A DNA stretch of 50,960 nucleotides from Anaerolineaceae bacterium (GTDB lineage: Bacteria > Chloroflexota > Anaerolineae > Anaerolineales > Villigracilaceae): assembly GCA_003598975.1 (NCBI GenBank), contig QZIJ01000103.1, positions 1 through 50,960 of the forward strand. Direction: 5' to 3'. The notes under the pieces are model-generated. The model saw nothing but the letters and a program-made list of their open reading frames with translations. It was not told the DNA's origin and made no database searches. Below are positions 34,379 to 41,507 of this stretch, in pieces. Position 1 is the first letter of the stretch; every line of letters starts with the position of its first letter. A program made the position numbers and the translations under genes.

Positions 34379-35521
34379 TTGTCACGTTTTGAAAACCAGG
34401 TTTCGCTCAAAATCAACCGCCCGCGCACATCCATCCTTGCGCGCGCGGCGAATTTATTCGCGCTGGCCTGCCTGCTGGCGGAAGTGACGGCGCGTACCCC
34501 GTTCGTGCAGGGAATCATCCCCTATCAGGCATACGGGACAAATCACACCCAACTGGAATTGCAACTCAACATTCTGGACCAATTCGTCCGAGAGAATGGC
34601 GCGCCCGATTGCTTCATCTTTGGCAGTTCGCAGGCTTTCCGCGAAATGGATCCGCAGGTCTTCGCACAGGCTTTTGAGACGGCTAGCGGCGAGCGCATCA
34701 CCTGTTACAACTTCGGTGTGACGGGTTCGCAGATCTGGAGCACATCCATCCTGAACAAGATTCTGGTGGAAAAATACCATCCGCGCCTGGTCGTCATCGG
34801 GACGAGTTACCTCGATTACACCGAGGGCCGCGAGTTCCAGATCGATGAACGCTTCCAAGATAATGACTGGCTTCAGTACCAGACCAACCCCTTCACGCTG
34901 AACGGTCTCTACGATGGCTGGTTCAACGGCTGGCTGACAGAACATTCCTATGCCTGGCGCGCCCTCAACCTGTTCAGTTATGCCGCGCCATTCGGGATGC
35001 GCTACAGCGAGGTCTTGCGCGAAGCGCGCAAATGGGACGGCGAGATCGCGGGCAACGGATTCGCCCTCTCCGTAAAATTCATCAATCCCAACCTGCCCGT
35101 CGAGGAGGGATTCGTCAAAAACCTGATGGCGGAGTTCGGCAACTACGGCGTCTCGGAGCGCAACCTGTCCGCGCTGGAGGAGACCATCACATTCACGCAA
35201 CAGGCAGGCACGCAGGTAATGCTGGCCGAAATGACCTATCACCCCGCCCTGCTGGAGTTGAGAGGCCCCCGAGGCACCGTCCGCGAAGGCAAGGAGGACA
35301 TCCTCGCCTTCATCGCGAAAGTCAACGCGCGACTCGATGCGATCGCGTCGAATCACGGGATCATCTTCCTGCACGCGGACCCGTCTTTGGCAATTCCCGA
35401 AGACGGCTGGTTTGACCTCTACCACCTCAACCGCATCGGCGCGGGACCGTTCAGCGCGTGGCTCGGACAGGAGGCAGGACGCGTCCTCGATCCGCTTCCG
35501 CCCGTAAGCGAGGGAGAATAA
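34379..35521 (+). CDS. SGNH-type (DltD/AlgJ-like) secreted or anchored protein
   Basis: A 380-residue protein with an N-terminal membrane helix (about 20-40) and an extracytoplasmic SGNH-like domain: CFIFGSSQAFREMD (about 78-91, Ser block), YNFGVTGSQIWST, VVIGTSYLDY, and GWFDLYHLNRIGA (about 341-353, Asp/His block). This is the layout of DltD and AlgJ/AlgX-like proteins, which work with an MBOAT partner in acylating extracellular polymers. The start is probably TTG 34379, behind GGAGGA with six bases of spacing; ATG 34349 in frame is possible. The MBOAT gene begins three bases after the stop. Confidence 0.8.
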   Translation: MSRFENQVSLKINRPRTSILARAANLFALACLLAEVTARTPFVQGIIPYQAYGTNHTQLELQLNILDQFVRENGAPDCFIFGSSQAFREMDPQVFAQAFETASGERITCYNFGVTGSQIWSTSILNKILVEKYHPRLVVIGTSYLDYTEGREFQIDERFQDNDWLQYQTNPFTLNGLYDGWFNGWLTEHSYAWRALNLFSYAAPFGMRYSEVLREARKWDGEIAGNGFALSVKFINPNLPVEEGFVKNLMAEFGNYGVSERNLSALEETITFTQQAGTQVMLAEMTYHPALLELRGPRGTVREGKEDILAFIAKVNARLDAIASNHGIIFLHADPSLAIPEDGWFDLYHLNRIGAGPFSAWLGQEAGRVLDPLPPVSEGE

Positions 35522-35524
35522 CCG

Positions 35525-36949
35525 ATGGCAATCCTCTCGCTCGAATTTCTCATCCTCGTCCTCGCCACACTGACGGTTTACTACCTGCTCTCCTATCTTC
35601 GCGCGCCGCGTATTCTCCAGAACCTTATCCTGCTGGCCGCGTCCTACTACTTTTACTGGGATTGGTTCCAGTGGTATCCGCTCCTCCTCCTCGCGTTGAC
35701 GGCTATTGATTTCGGTCTCGGCCACTGGCTGTATAAAAGTACGCACGGCAAACGCGCCATCGTCTGGCTTGGCGTCTTTATCAACATTGGCGCAATGGCG
35801 TGGTTCCTGATCGGCGGAAAATATCTGCAGAGGACGCTGGAGATCACCGCCGCCAACGCGCTCGACATCATGCCCCTGCTCGTCCTGCCCATCGGCATGT
35901 CGTATTACGCGCTGAACGGCATTTCCTACCTCATTGACATCAACCTGCGCCTCGCCAAACCCTCCACCAATTTCGTGGACTTCGCGCTCTACCTGGCCTG
36001 GTTCCCTAAACTATTGAACGGCCCGCTGGAACGCGCCCGCAAATTTCTGCCGCAACTCGCCGAAAAGCGGACGGTGGACACCGAGACGCTCGCTCACAAC
36101 CTGACCCTAATCCTGATCGGCCTTTTCCGCATTGCCGTCCTCGCGGGACTACTAACCCTCCTGCTTCCATCCATCGCGCTCAACGACCCGAGCGCGCACG
36201 GAGCGCTCGTCCTGCTCTGGGCGTTGCTCACTTCCATGTTCTACCTCTACAACCAGTTCGCGGGCTACAGTGACCTCGTCCGCGGCGTAAGCGGTTTATT
36301 TGGTATCGAGCTGACGCGCAACTTCAACACGCCTTTCTTCGCCAAAGACTTCTCCGATTTCTGGACGCGCTGGCATATCAGCCTCTCGCAATGGCTGCGC
36401 GACTACATCTACATGCCCGTCAGCCGCGCCTTCCTGCGGAAGAATCCCAGTCGCACCAACATCCCGAACCTGATCGTTCCTCCGCTTGCCACCATGCTCA
36501 TCAGCGGGCTGTGGCACGGCGCCGACTGGAATCACCTCGTCTGGGGCGCGCTGATGGGACTATTCATCATCATCGAGAACGTGCGCATGTTATTCCGTCC
36601 CGTGAAGGCACAGGCGGCGATTCCGCTCTGGCGCAGAATCACCTCCAAAGTCTGGTTGGTGGCGTTGATGGGCGCGGCCACCGTCCCCTTTATGCTGGAC
36701 CTGATCCAGACGCGCGTCTTCTTCCGACAGATCGTCAAAAACTGGGACGGGGTGATGTTCGACTGGCGCGTCCTGCCGATCCTGGTCCTGTCCCTGCTGA
36801 TGGATTGGTTCCAGAATCGGAACAATGACGAGATGGTTTTTCGCAAGTGGCCGCTCTGGCTGCAAGCGATTCTGTTGGCGGCCATTCCGTTGGCAATGAT
36901 GGTCATTGACCAATTGCAGAGCGCGCCGCCTGTATTTGTATATCCGTAG
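35525..36949 (+). CDS. MBOAT-family O-acyltransferase (DltB/AlgI-like)
   Basis: A 474-residue polytopic membrane protein of the MBOAT family, which moves acyl groups across or onto extracytoplasmic acceptors. Seen: YYALNGISYLIDI, YLAWFPKLLNGPLERA, NTPFFAKDFSDFWTRWHISLSQWLRDYIY and the catalytic-His segment GLWHGADWNH (His331). This matches DltB and AlgI. It is flanked by an SGNH partner upstream and an acyl carrier protein and fatty-acyl-AMP ligase downstream, so the donor is likely a carrier-bound fatty acyl group instead of D-alanine. The stop codon lies within a 26-bp perfect palindrome. Confidence 0.93.
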   Translation: MAILSLEFLILVLATLTVYYLLSYLRAPRILQNLILLAASYYFYWDWFQWYPLLLLALTAIDFGLGHWLYKSTHGKRAIVWLGVFINIGAMAWFLIGGKYLQRTLEITAANALDIMPLLVLPIGMSYYALNGISYLIDINLRLAKPSTNFVDFALYLAWFPKLLNGPLERARKFLPQLAEKRTVDTETLAHNLTLILIGLFRIAVLAGLLTLLLPSIALNDPSAHGALVLLWALLTSMFYLYNQFAGYSDLVRGVSGLFGIELTRNFNTPFFAKDFSDFWTRWHISLSQWLRDYIYMPVSRAFLRKNPSRTNIPNLIVPPLATMLISGLWHGADWNHLVWGALMGLFIIIENVRMLFRPVKAQAAIPLWRRITSKVWLVALMGAATVPFMLDLIQTRVFFRQIVKNWDGVMFDWRVLPILVLSLLMDWFQNRNNDEMVFRKWPLWLQAILLAAIPLAMMVIDQLQSAPPVFVYP

Positions 36950-36971
36950 CGCAACATTAATGTTGCGCTAC
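36946..36971. repeat. 26-bp perfect palindrome across MBOAT stop codon
   Basis: GTAGCGCAACATT (36946-36958) is followed directly by its reverse complement (36959-36971). It contains the TAG stop of the MBOAT gene and precedes the ACP ribosome-binding site by a few bases. It can form a 13-bp hairpin or cruciform, perhaps a processing or attenuation site. Confidence 0.85.
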
Positions 36972-36986
36972 AAAAGGAGTTTTCTC

Positions 36987-37244
36987 ATGGATAGAAACGA
37001 AGCATTACAAAAGGTGCGGGCATTCACGTTAAAGGAATTGCTCAAGAATCCCGAATACGGTTTGAAGAATGACGAGCCGCTGTTTTCGAGCGGACTGATC
37101 GACTCGTTCGCGATGGCGCAGGTGGGCGTGTTCATCGAGACGGAGTTCAATCTCTACATCCCCGATCCCGAATTGACCGTGGAGAACATGGACTCGGTGG
37201 ACCTGATCACCGACAAGATTCTCGCGGGACTCGCGGCGCAGTAA
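36987..37244 (+). CDS. Acyl carrier protein
   Basis: An 85-residue carrier protein of the PP-binding fold. The phosphopantetheine attachment serine is in GLIDSFAMAQ (Ser40), with the typical D-S pair, and helix 3 is VENMDSVDLITDKIL. It resembles DltC and other dedicated carriers more than housekeeping AcpP (no acidic DSLDTVELVM block). AAAAGGAG lies six bases before ATG 36987; the open frame from 36906 runs through the upstream gene and palindrome. The fatty-acyl-AMP ligase gene begins nine bases after its stop, implying that the ligase loads this carrier. Confidence 0.9.
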   Translation: MDRNEALQKVRAFTLKELLKNPEYGLKNDEPLFSSGLIDSFAMAQVGVFIETEFNLYIPDPELTVENMDSVDLITDKILAGLAAQ

Positions 37245-37253
37245 GAGGCTGGC

Positions 37254-38999
37254 ATGACACTTCCTTTCATCAACCCCGTCGAAGTCCTGCAACGACGCGC
37301 ACAGGAAACCCCCAACCGTCTCTCGCACATGCTCCTCGGCGCGACCGATGCGGAGAGTCACAGTCTCACCTACAGCCAGTTAGACGCGGAAGTGAAGAAG
37401 ATGGCCGCGTATCTGCAAAGTGTGGCGGAGCCTGGTCAACGCGCGTTGCTGGTGTACCCGACCAGCCTCGAGTTTGTTGTCGCGATGTTCGCCTGCATGT
37501 ATGCGGGCATCATTCCCATCCCGACCAATCCGCCTGGGATGAACCGTTCAGCCCAACGGTTGGAGGCCATCGCCAGGGACGCGCGGGCGCGTCTCGTTTT
37601 GACCACGCCCGAGTATCAGCACGCATTCCTCGCGGAGGCCGCGCAATTCCCAGATTTTGCCGCCCTCACCTGGGTCACGCGCGAGGCGGTGGAGGCGGGA
37701 AGCGGTCACAGTTTGCAAATCCCAGTCATCACGCCACAGTCTACCGCATTCATGCAGTATACGTCTGGTTCCACGAACATCCCCAAGGGTGTGGTCATCA
37801 GTTATCGAAATTTTTCGCACAACATGCATGCTTTGCATGAAACGCGAATTCGAGGAAACGAATACGCGGACGATTCGGTCATCCTGACCTGGACGCCGCT
37901 CTTCCACGACATGGGTCTGCTCATCGGCACGTTCCTGACGCCGATGGACGGCACGCCCAGCATTCTGATGCCGACGATTCAATTCATGCAAAATCCGCTC
38001 AACTGGTTGAAGGCCATTCAAAAATTCAAGGCCACCGCGTCAGGCGGACCGAATTTCGCGTATGACTTGTGTGTCAATAAAATCCCGCTCGAAAAATGCG
38101 AGGGGCTGGACCTGTCCACATGGAAGATTGCCTACAACAGCGCGGAGCCTGTGCGCGCAGAGACGCAAGCGCGCTTTGCGGAAAAATTCGCGCCGTTCGG
38201 ATTCCGCCCAGAAGTGCAGGCACCCTGTTACGGGATGGCCGAGACAACGCTCGTGATTTCATATTACACGGGCGAGAAGAAGACGATCACCCAGCGCTTC
38301 CGCCGCGCGGACTTTGAGGAGGGGCGCCTCGTCCCCAGCGACTCAGACGAACAGAAGGAAAGTGTCGAGGCTGTCAGTTCAGGGGTGCCGCTGGTGGATT
38401 ATCAGATCGCCATCGTCCATCCGAAGAATCGGAAACGCTGTGCCCCCAACGAAGTGGGCGAAGTGTGGATCAGCGGCGACAGCGTGGGCGAAGGTTATTG
38501 GAATCGTCCCGAGGATACAAAACATACCTTCGGCGCGCACATCGCCGAGACGCACGAAGGTCCGTACCTGCGGACGGGTGATCTTGGCTTCATGCACGAT
38601 GGTCATCTTTACATCACGGGTCGCCTGAAGGATTTGCTGATCGTGCGTGGACGCAATTACTATCCGCAGGATGTGGAGATGACGGTCGAGCGGACTCATC
38701 CCGCCCTGCGCGCGGGAGGCGGCGCGGCGTTCTCCGTTACCGAAGACAATGTTGAACAGTTGGTGGTCGTTCACGAGACACAACGGCGCGAGATGGATGG
38801 CGTGGACTGGAACGAGGTCATTAAGACCATCCGCACCAATGTCGCGCGCGAACATGGCATTCGCGCCCACGCGGTGATCCTCATCCGCCGCGCGACCATC
38901 GCCAAGACCTCCAGCGGAAAGATCCAACGCTCGGAGATGAAGCGGCAATATCTGGCAAACGAGTTACAGATCGTAGCCGAGTGGCGGGCGCCATCGTAA
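37254..38999 (+). CDS. Fatty-acyl-AMP ligase (FAAL-type AMP-binding enzyme)
   Basis: A 581-residue adenylate-forming enzyme. Seen: P-loop YTSGSTNIPKGVVISY (about 169-184), the FAAL-type TWTPLFHDMGLLIG (about 215-228), YGMAETTLVISY (about 325), YLRTGDLGF and LKDLLIVRGRNYYPQDVE (about 455-475) and a C-terminal K-containing SSGKIQR. The HDMGL block and overall length point to FAAL (FadD32-like) over acyl-CoA synthetase, so it should activate a fatty acid as acyl-AMP and load the adjacent acyl carrier protein. With MBOAT and SGNH genes upstream it replaces DltA in a Dlt-like layout. A terminator follows. Confidence 0.92.
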   Translation: MTLPFINPVEVLQRRAQETPNRLSHMLLGATDAESHSLTYSQLDAEVKKMAAYLQSVAEPGQRALLVYPTSLEFVVAMFACMYAGIIPIPTNPPGMNRSAQRLEAIARDARARLVLTTPEYQHAFLAEAAQFPDFAALTWVTREAVEAGSGHSLQIPVITPQSTAFMQYTSGSTNIPKGVVISYRNFSHNMHALHETRIRGNEYADDSVILTWTPLFHDMGLLIGTFLTPMDGTPSILMPTIQFMQNPLNWLKAIQKFKATASGGPNFAYDLCVNKIPLEKCEGLDLSTWKIAYNSAEPVRAETQARFAEKFAPFGFRPEVQAPCYGMAETTLVISYYTGEKKTITQRFRRADFEEGRLVPSDSDEQKESVEAVSSGVPLVDYQIAIVHPKNRKRCAPNEVGEVWISGDSVGEGYWNRPEDTKHTFGAHIAETHEGPYLRTGDLGFMHDGHLYITGRLKDLLIVRGRNYYPQDVEMTVERTHPALRAGGGAAFSVTEDNVEQLVVVHETQRREMDGVDWNEVIKTIRTNVAREHGIRAHAVILIRRATIAKTSSGKIQRSEMKRQYLANELQIVAEWRAPS

Positions 39000-39004
39000 A
39001 TCAA

Positions 39005-39040
39005 AACATCCGAAGTCGAAAAGGCTTCGGATGTTCGCTT
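39005..39040. terminator. Hairpin terminator after FAAL gene
   Basis: AACATCCGAAG (39005-39015) pairs with CTTCGGATGTT (39025-39035). The T-run is weak. Convergent genes flank it. Confidence 0.75.
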
Positions 39041-39078
39041 AAACACAAATCTATTGAGACACAACCAGCCAACCCAAA

Positions 39079-39708
39079 CTATCCAACCGTTTTCTGTTTG
39101 CCGATGTAATTAACCGATGGATGCTCTGAAAAATGTCGTTGCACCGATTCGCGCGAAGCGTTGGGGGTTTGAAGCACAAGAACAAATTTTGCCTGGGTAT
39201 CAAAGGGATTGCGCCAAAGATGAGGAAGTGTCGCTTCAAAAATCAGGATGTCGCCTGCCTCGATCATATAGGTTTTGCCATCTATCAAGTATTCGATCTT
39301 CTCCTGCAAACAGTAAACGAATTCGTGACCGGTATGCACAACCTGGCGTTCACCGCCACTGCCGGCGCGCGACTCCAGGGTTATTAAAAACGGCTCCAAC
39401 TCCTGAAACGGCATTGTCTTCCCCATGCCTTCTATCGTAACCCCTTCGCTTGTAATCATTGGGCGTTGACCAGACTTAATGTGCAAAACCGACGAGGTCG
39501 CCTCTTCCTCAAAAAAATAACTCATTCGAATATTCAATGCCGAGGCCAGGCTCTGCAGTGTCGCGACACTGGGGGAAGTTTCGTCGCGCTCAATCAGGCT
39601 GATCGAATTAGGCGAAAGACCCGCCAAATGCGCCAAATCGCGCTGGGAGATGTTCCGCTCACTACGCAATTGGCGCAATTTTTCACCGAGAGAATATGTC
39701 TCTTCCAT
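39079..39708 (-). CDS. XRE-cupin transcriptional regulator A
   Basis: A 209-residue regulator: N-terminal XRE helix-turn-helix (QRDLAHLAGLSPNSISLIER, about 22-41) and a C-terminal cupin barrel (about 110-185; GHEFVYCLQEKIEYLIDGK, PHLWRNPFDTQAKFVLVLQ). This class (PuuR/SutR-like) senses small metabolites through the cupin and represses neighbours. It is divergent from regulator B at 40070, with a 361-base AT-rich control region between. It is about 35% alike by eye to regulator B, so they are probable paralogs. AAGGATG precedes its ATG. Confidence 0.88.
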   Translation of the reverse strand: MEETYSLGEKLRQLRSERNISQRDLAHLAGLSPNSISLIERDETSPSVATLQSLASALNIRMSYFFEEEATSSVLHIKSGQRPMITSEGVTIEGMGKTMPFQELEPFLITLESRAGSGGERQVVHTGHEFVYCLQEKIEYLIDGKTYMIEAGDILIFEATLPHLWRNPFDTQAKFVLVLQTPNASRESVQRHFSEHPSVNYIGKQKTVG

Positions 39709-40069
39709 ATCATCCTTTCAGAGTGTAATTCAAGCGATTTTCCGGGAAAAATGCTCCCAGCAACAGTATCCAGGCAAAGCCCTATTCACTATTAATCATA
39801 CCAGATGTGGGCAAATCGCACAATTTTTTGTGACACTGATGGTGTCTGTCATTCCGGGGATGTGGTAATGCCGTTTCCGTTAAACTCAAATTGGTGGGTT
39901 TATTCCATGCTTCCCGACTGTATATTATGCACGCAGACACTGTAAGATGGTACAAATGTCAATAATAATGTTTAATTAACTATTTAAATGTGACATTTAT
40001 TACTAAAATAATTGACAGAACTGGGCAATAATGAAATAGACATAAACAAGGAATGGCATCAGGTATTCT
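39709..40069. promoter_or_regulatory. AT-rich divergent control region between two regulators
   Basis: 361 bases without a gene. AATGTGACATT (near 39991) is an odd palindrome and ACAAATGTCAATAATAATG lies just before it, both operator-like. TTGACA at 40012-40017 is a good -35 on the plus strand, but the -10 partner is weak. Confidence 0.5.
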
Positions 40070-40735
40070 ATGCTCCATAAACATCCACCTCATGAAATGA
40101 ACGCGGAAAGAAAAGACGCAATGCAAGCCTCGCGCAAAGCAGATGCACATAAAGTCTCCGGGCAAGTGGGAGAACGATTGCGTACTTATCGGAAGGCTAC
40201 CAACCTGTCCATTCGTGCGCTGGCCGAAAAGAGCGGTCTGAGCGTCAACACACTTAGTCTGATCGAAAATGGAAAAACCTCCCCCAGCGTCAGTACGCTG
40301 CATCAATTGGCGCAAAGCCTGAATATTCCCATCGCATCGTTTTTTGAGGAGGAACAGCCGCAAAAGCGTGTTGTCTATCAAAGGGCGGGGGAACGTCAGC
40401 AGATTGTTTTTTCACATGGCCACATGGAAAAATTAGGCGAAGGGATGCCGCGGCTGGGAAGCGAACCTTTTATCATCAAATTGGAATCCAGCGCCAACAG
40501 CGGGAATGACCCCATCGTGTACGCCGGTCGGCAATTCATTTATTGCCTTGAAGGGCACATCACCTATATGGTGAACGGCGATCTTTACCCTCTTGCGCCG
40601 GGCGACAGCCTGATCTTTGACGCTTTCATACCGCATCGCTGGCAAAACACCGCCGCGACAAATTCCCGCGCTTTATTGGTACTTTGTCCAATCGAATCAG
40701 CCGATAAGCCGCCAGAACGATTTTTCATGCCATAG
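40070..40735 (+). CDS. XRE-cupin transcriptional regulator B
   Basis: A 221-residue regulator with the same plan as A: helix-turn-helix IRALAEKSGLSVNTLSLIEN (about 44-63) and a cupin (about 130-205; GRQFIYCLEGHITYMVNGD, PGDSLIFDAFIPHRWQN). It sits directly upstream of the multiheme cytochrome locus and is the natural candidate for controlling it. ATG 40070 has an AGGT nearby; ATG 40097 in frame is an alternative. No metal-binding motif can be asserted in the cupin beyond the His in IPHRW. Confidence 0.85.
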   Translation: MLHKHPPHEMNAERKDAMQASRKADAHKVSGQVGERLRTYRKATNLSIRALAEKSGLSVNTLSLIENGKTSPSVSTLHQLAQSLNIPIASFFEEEQPQKRVVYQRAGERQQIVFSHGHMEKLGEGMPRLGSEPFIIKLESSANSGNDPIVYAGRQFIYCLEGHITYMVNGDLYPLAPGDSLIFDAFIPHRWQNTAATNSRALLVLCPIESADKPPERFFMP

Positions 40736-40779
40736 AAAACAACGGCATAAATCCAGATTCTTCCATTCGGAGGCGTTCC

Positions 40780-41310
40780 GTGTTACCAACATCTAAACCT
40801 TTGGTTTTCATTGCACTGGCGACCTTGCTTGCCATCACCCTGGTTCTCTGGCCCGCGTCTGTCTCTGCCGCCACAACCGGTGCTCCAACAATCAATTCCT
40901 GCCTGACCTGCCACGAAGACTTGTATTATCTCCACGATACCGGGAAATGGTACTGCATCACCGAGCACAAGGATCGTTGTGTCAATTGTCATGAGGGCGA
41001 TGCCGCAACCATGGTCAAGGATGAATCGCACAGTGGATTGATGCTTCATCCACAGCGAAACAATGGAGAGAAGTGCCAGGGCTGTCATCCACGGGACCTG
41101 ACAACAAGGCTGGCAAAATTCGCGTCAGCAGGAGGGTACAAAACGATCCAGGAAACAAAACCCTATATTCCCTCTTACATAGACAGCGGCGCTTTCCCGT
41201 CCACACTCGCTTCCAGTCAAATCGCCGAGAATTGGCCCTGGGCTGTGGGTGGAGGTCTGACATTTGGTCTCTGGCTGTTATTGGTTCTGTTTTCTCCCAT
41301 GAAGCCATAA
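40780..41310 (+). CDS. Small triheme c-type cytochrome with membrane anchor
   Basis: A 176-residue exported protein: signal peptide (1-30), three CxxCH heme sites (CLTCH at 41, CVNCH at 67, CQGCH at 99), and a C-terminal membrane helix (about 150-170). It begins at GTG 40780 behind GGAGG. Its His-rich segments (HSGLMLHPQ) may supply distal ligands. It precedes the 15-heme cytochrome gene by 197 bases and may relay electrons to or from it, or to the quinone-linked PsrC subunit. Confidence 0.85.
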   Translation: MLPTSKPLVFIALATLLAITLVLWPASVSAATTGAPTINSCLTCHEDLYYLHDTGKWYCITEHKDRCVNCHEGDAATMVKDESHSGLMLHPQRNNGEKCQGCHPRDLTTRLAKFASAGGYKTIQETKPYIPSYIDSGAFPSTLASSQIAENWPWAVGGGLTFGLWLLLVLFSPMKP

Positions 41311-41362
41311 CACTATCCAGCAATGTCGCGTGGAATTAGCAGCACGCGCCAATTACCAATAT

Positions 41363-41431
41363 ATTGTGTTAAAACCCTATTTAACAATACATATACACAC
41401 AATTTATTACATTTTTCACAATATTGGTGAC
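41363..41431. promoter_or_regulatory. Operator-like inverted repeats before the 15-heme cytochrome gene
   Basis: ATTGTGTTAAA (41363) pairs with TTTAACAAT (41380). A wider pair, ACCAATATATTGTG (41355) and CACAATATTGGT (near 41418), brackets it. An AT-rich regulatory zone; the cognate regulator may be one of the XRE-cupin proteins. Confidence 0.4.
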
Positions 41432-41463
41432 GGTTCTCACTACATTCTCTTGGATTGCACTAA

Positions 41464-41469
41464 TAGAAT
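41464..41469 (+). promoter_or_regulatory. Candidate -10 of cytochrome operon
   Basis: TAGAAT 38 bases before ATG 41508; the -35 is weak (TACATT). Confidence 0.35.
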
Positions 41470-41507
41470 GTGTACAGCATTTACATGTCGAACAAGGAGA
41501 ATTGCAC

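Noticed and set aside
34454..35746. Long minus-strand open frame of 430 codons
   Set aside because: It is antisense to the SGNH and MBOAT genes, which show clear family motifs. It has no family motif; long antisense frames are common in GC-rich genes.
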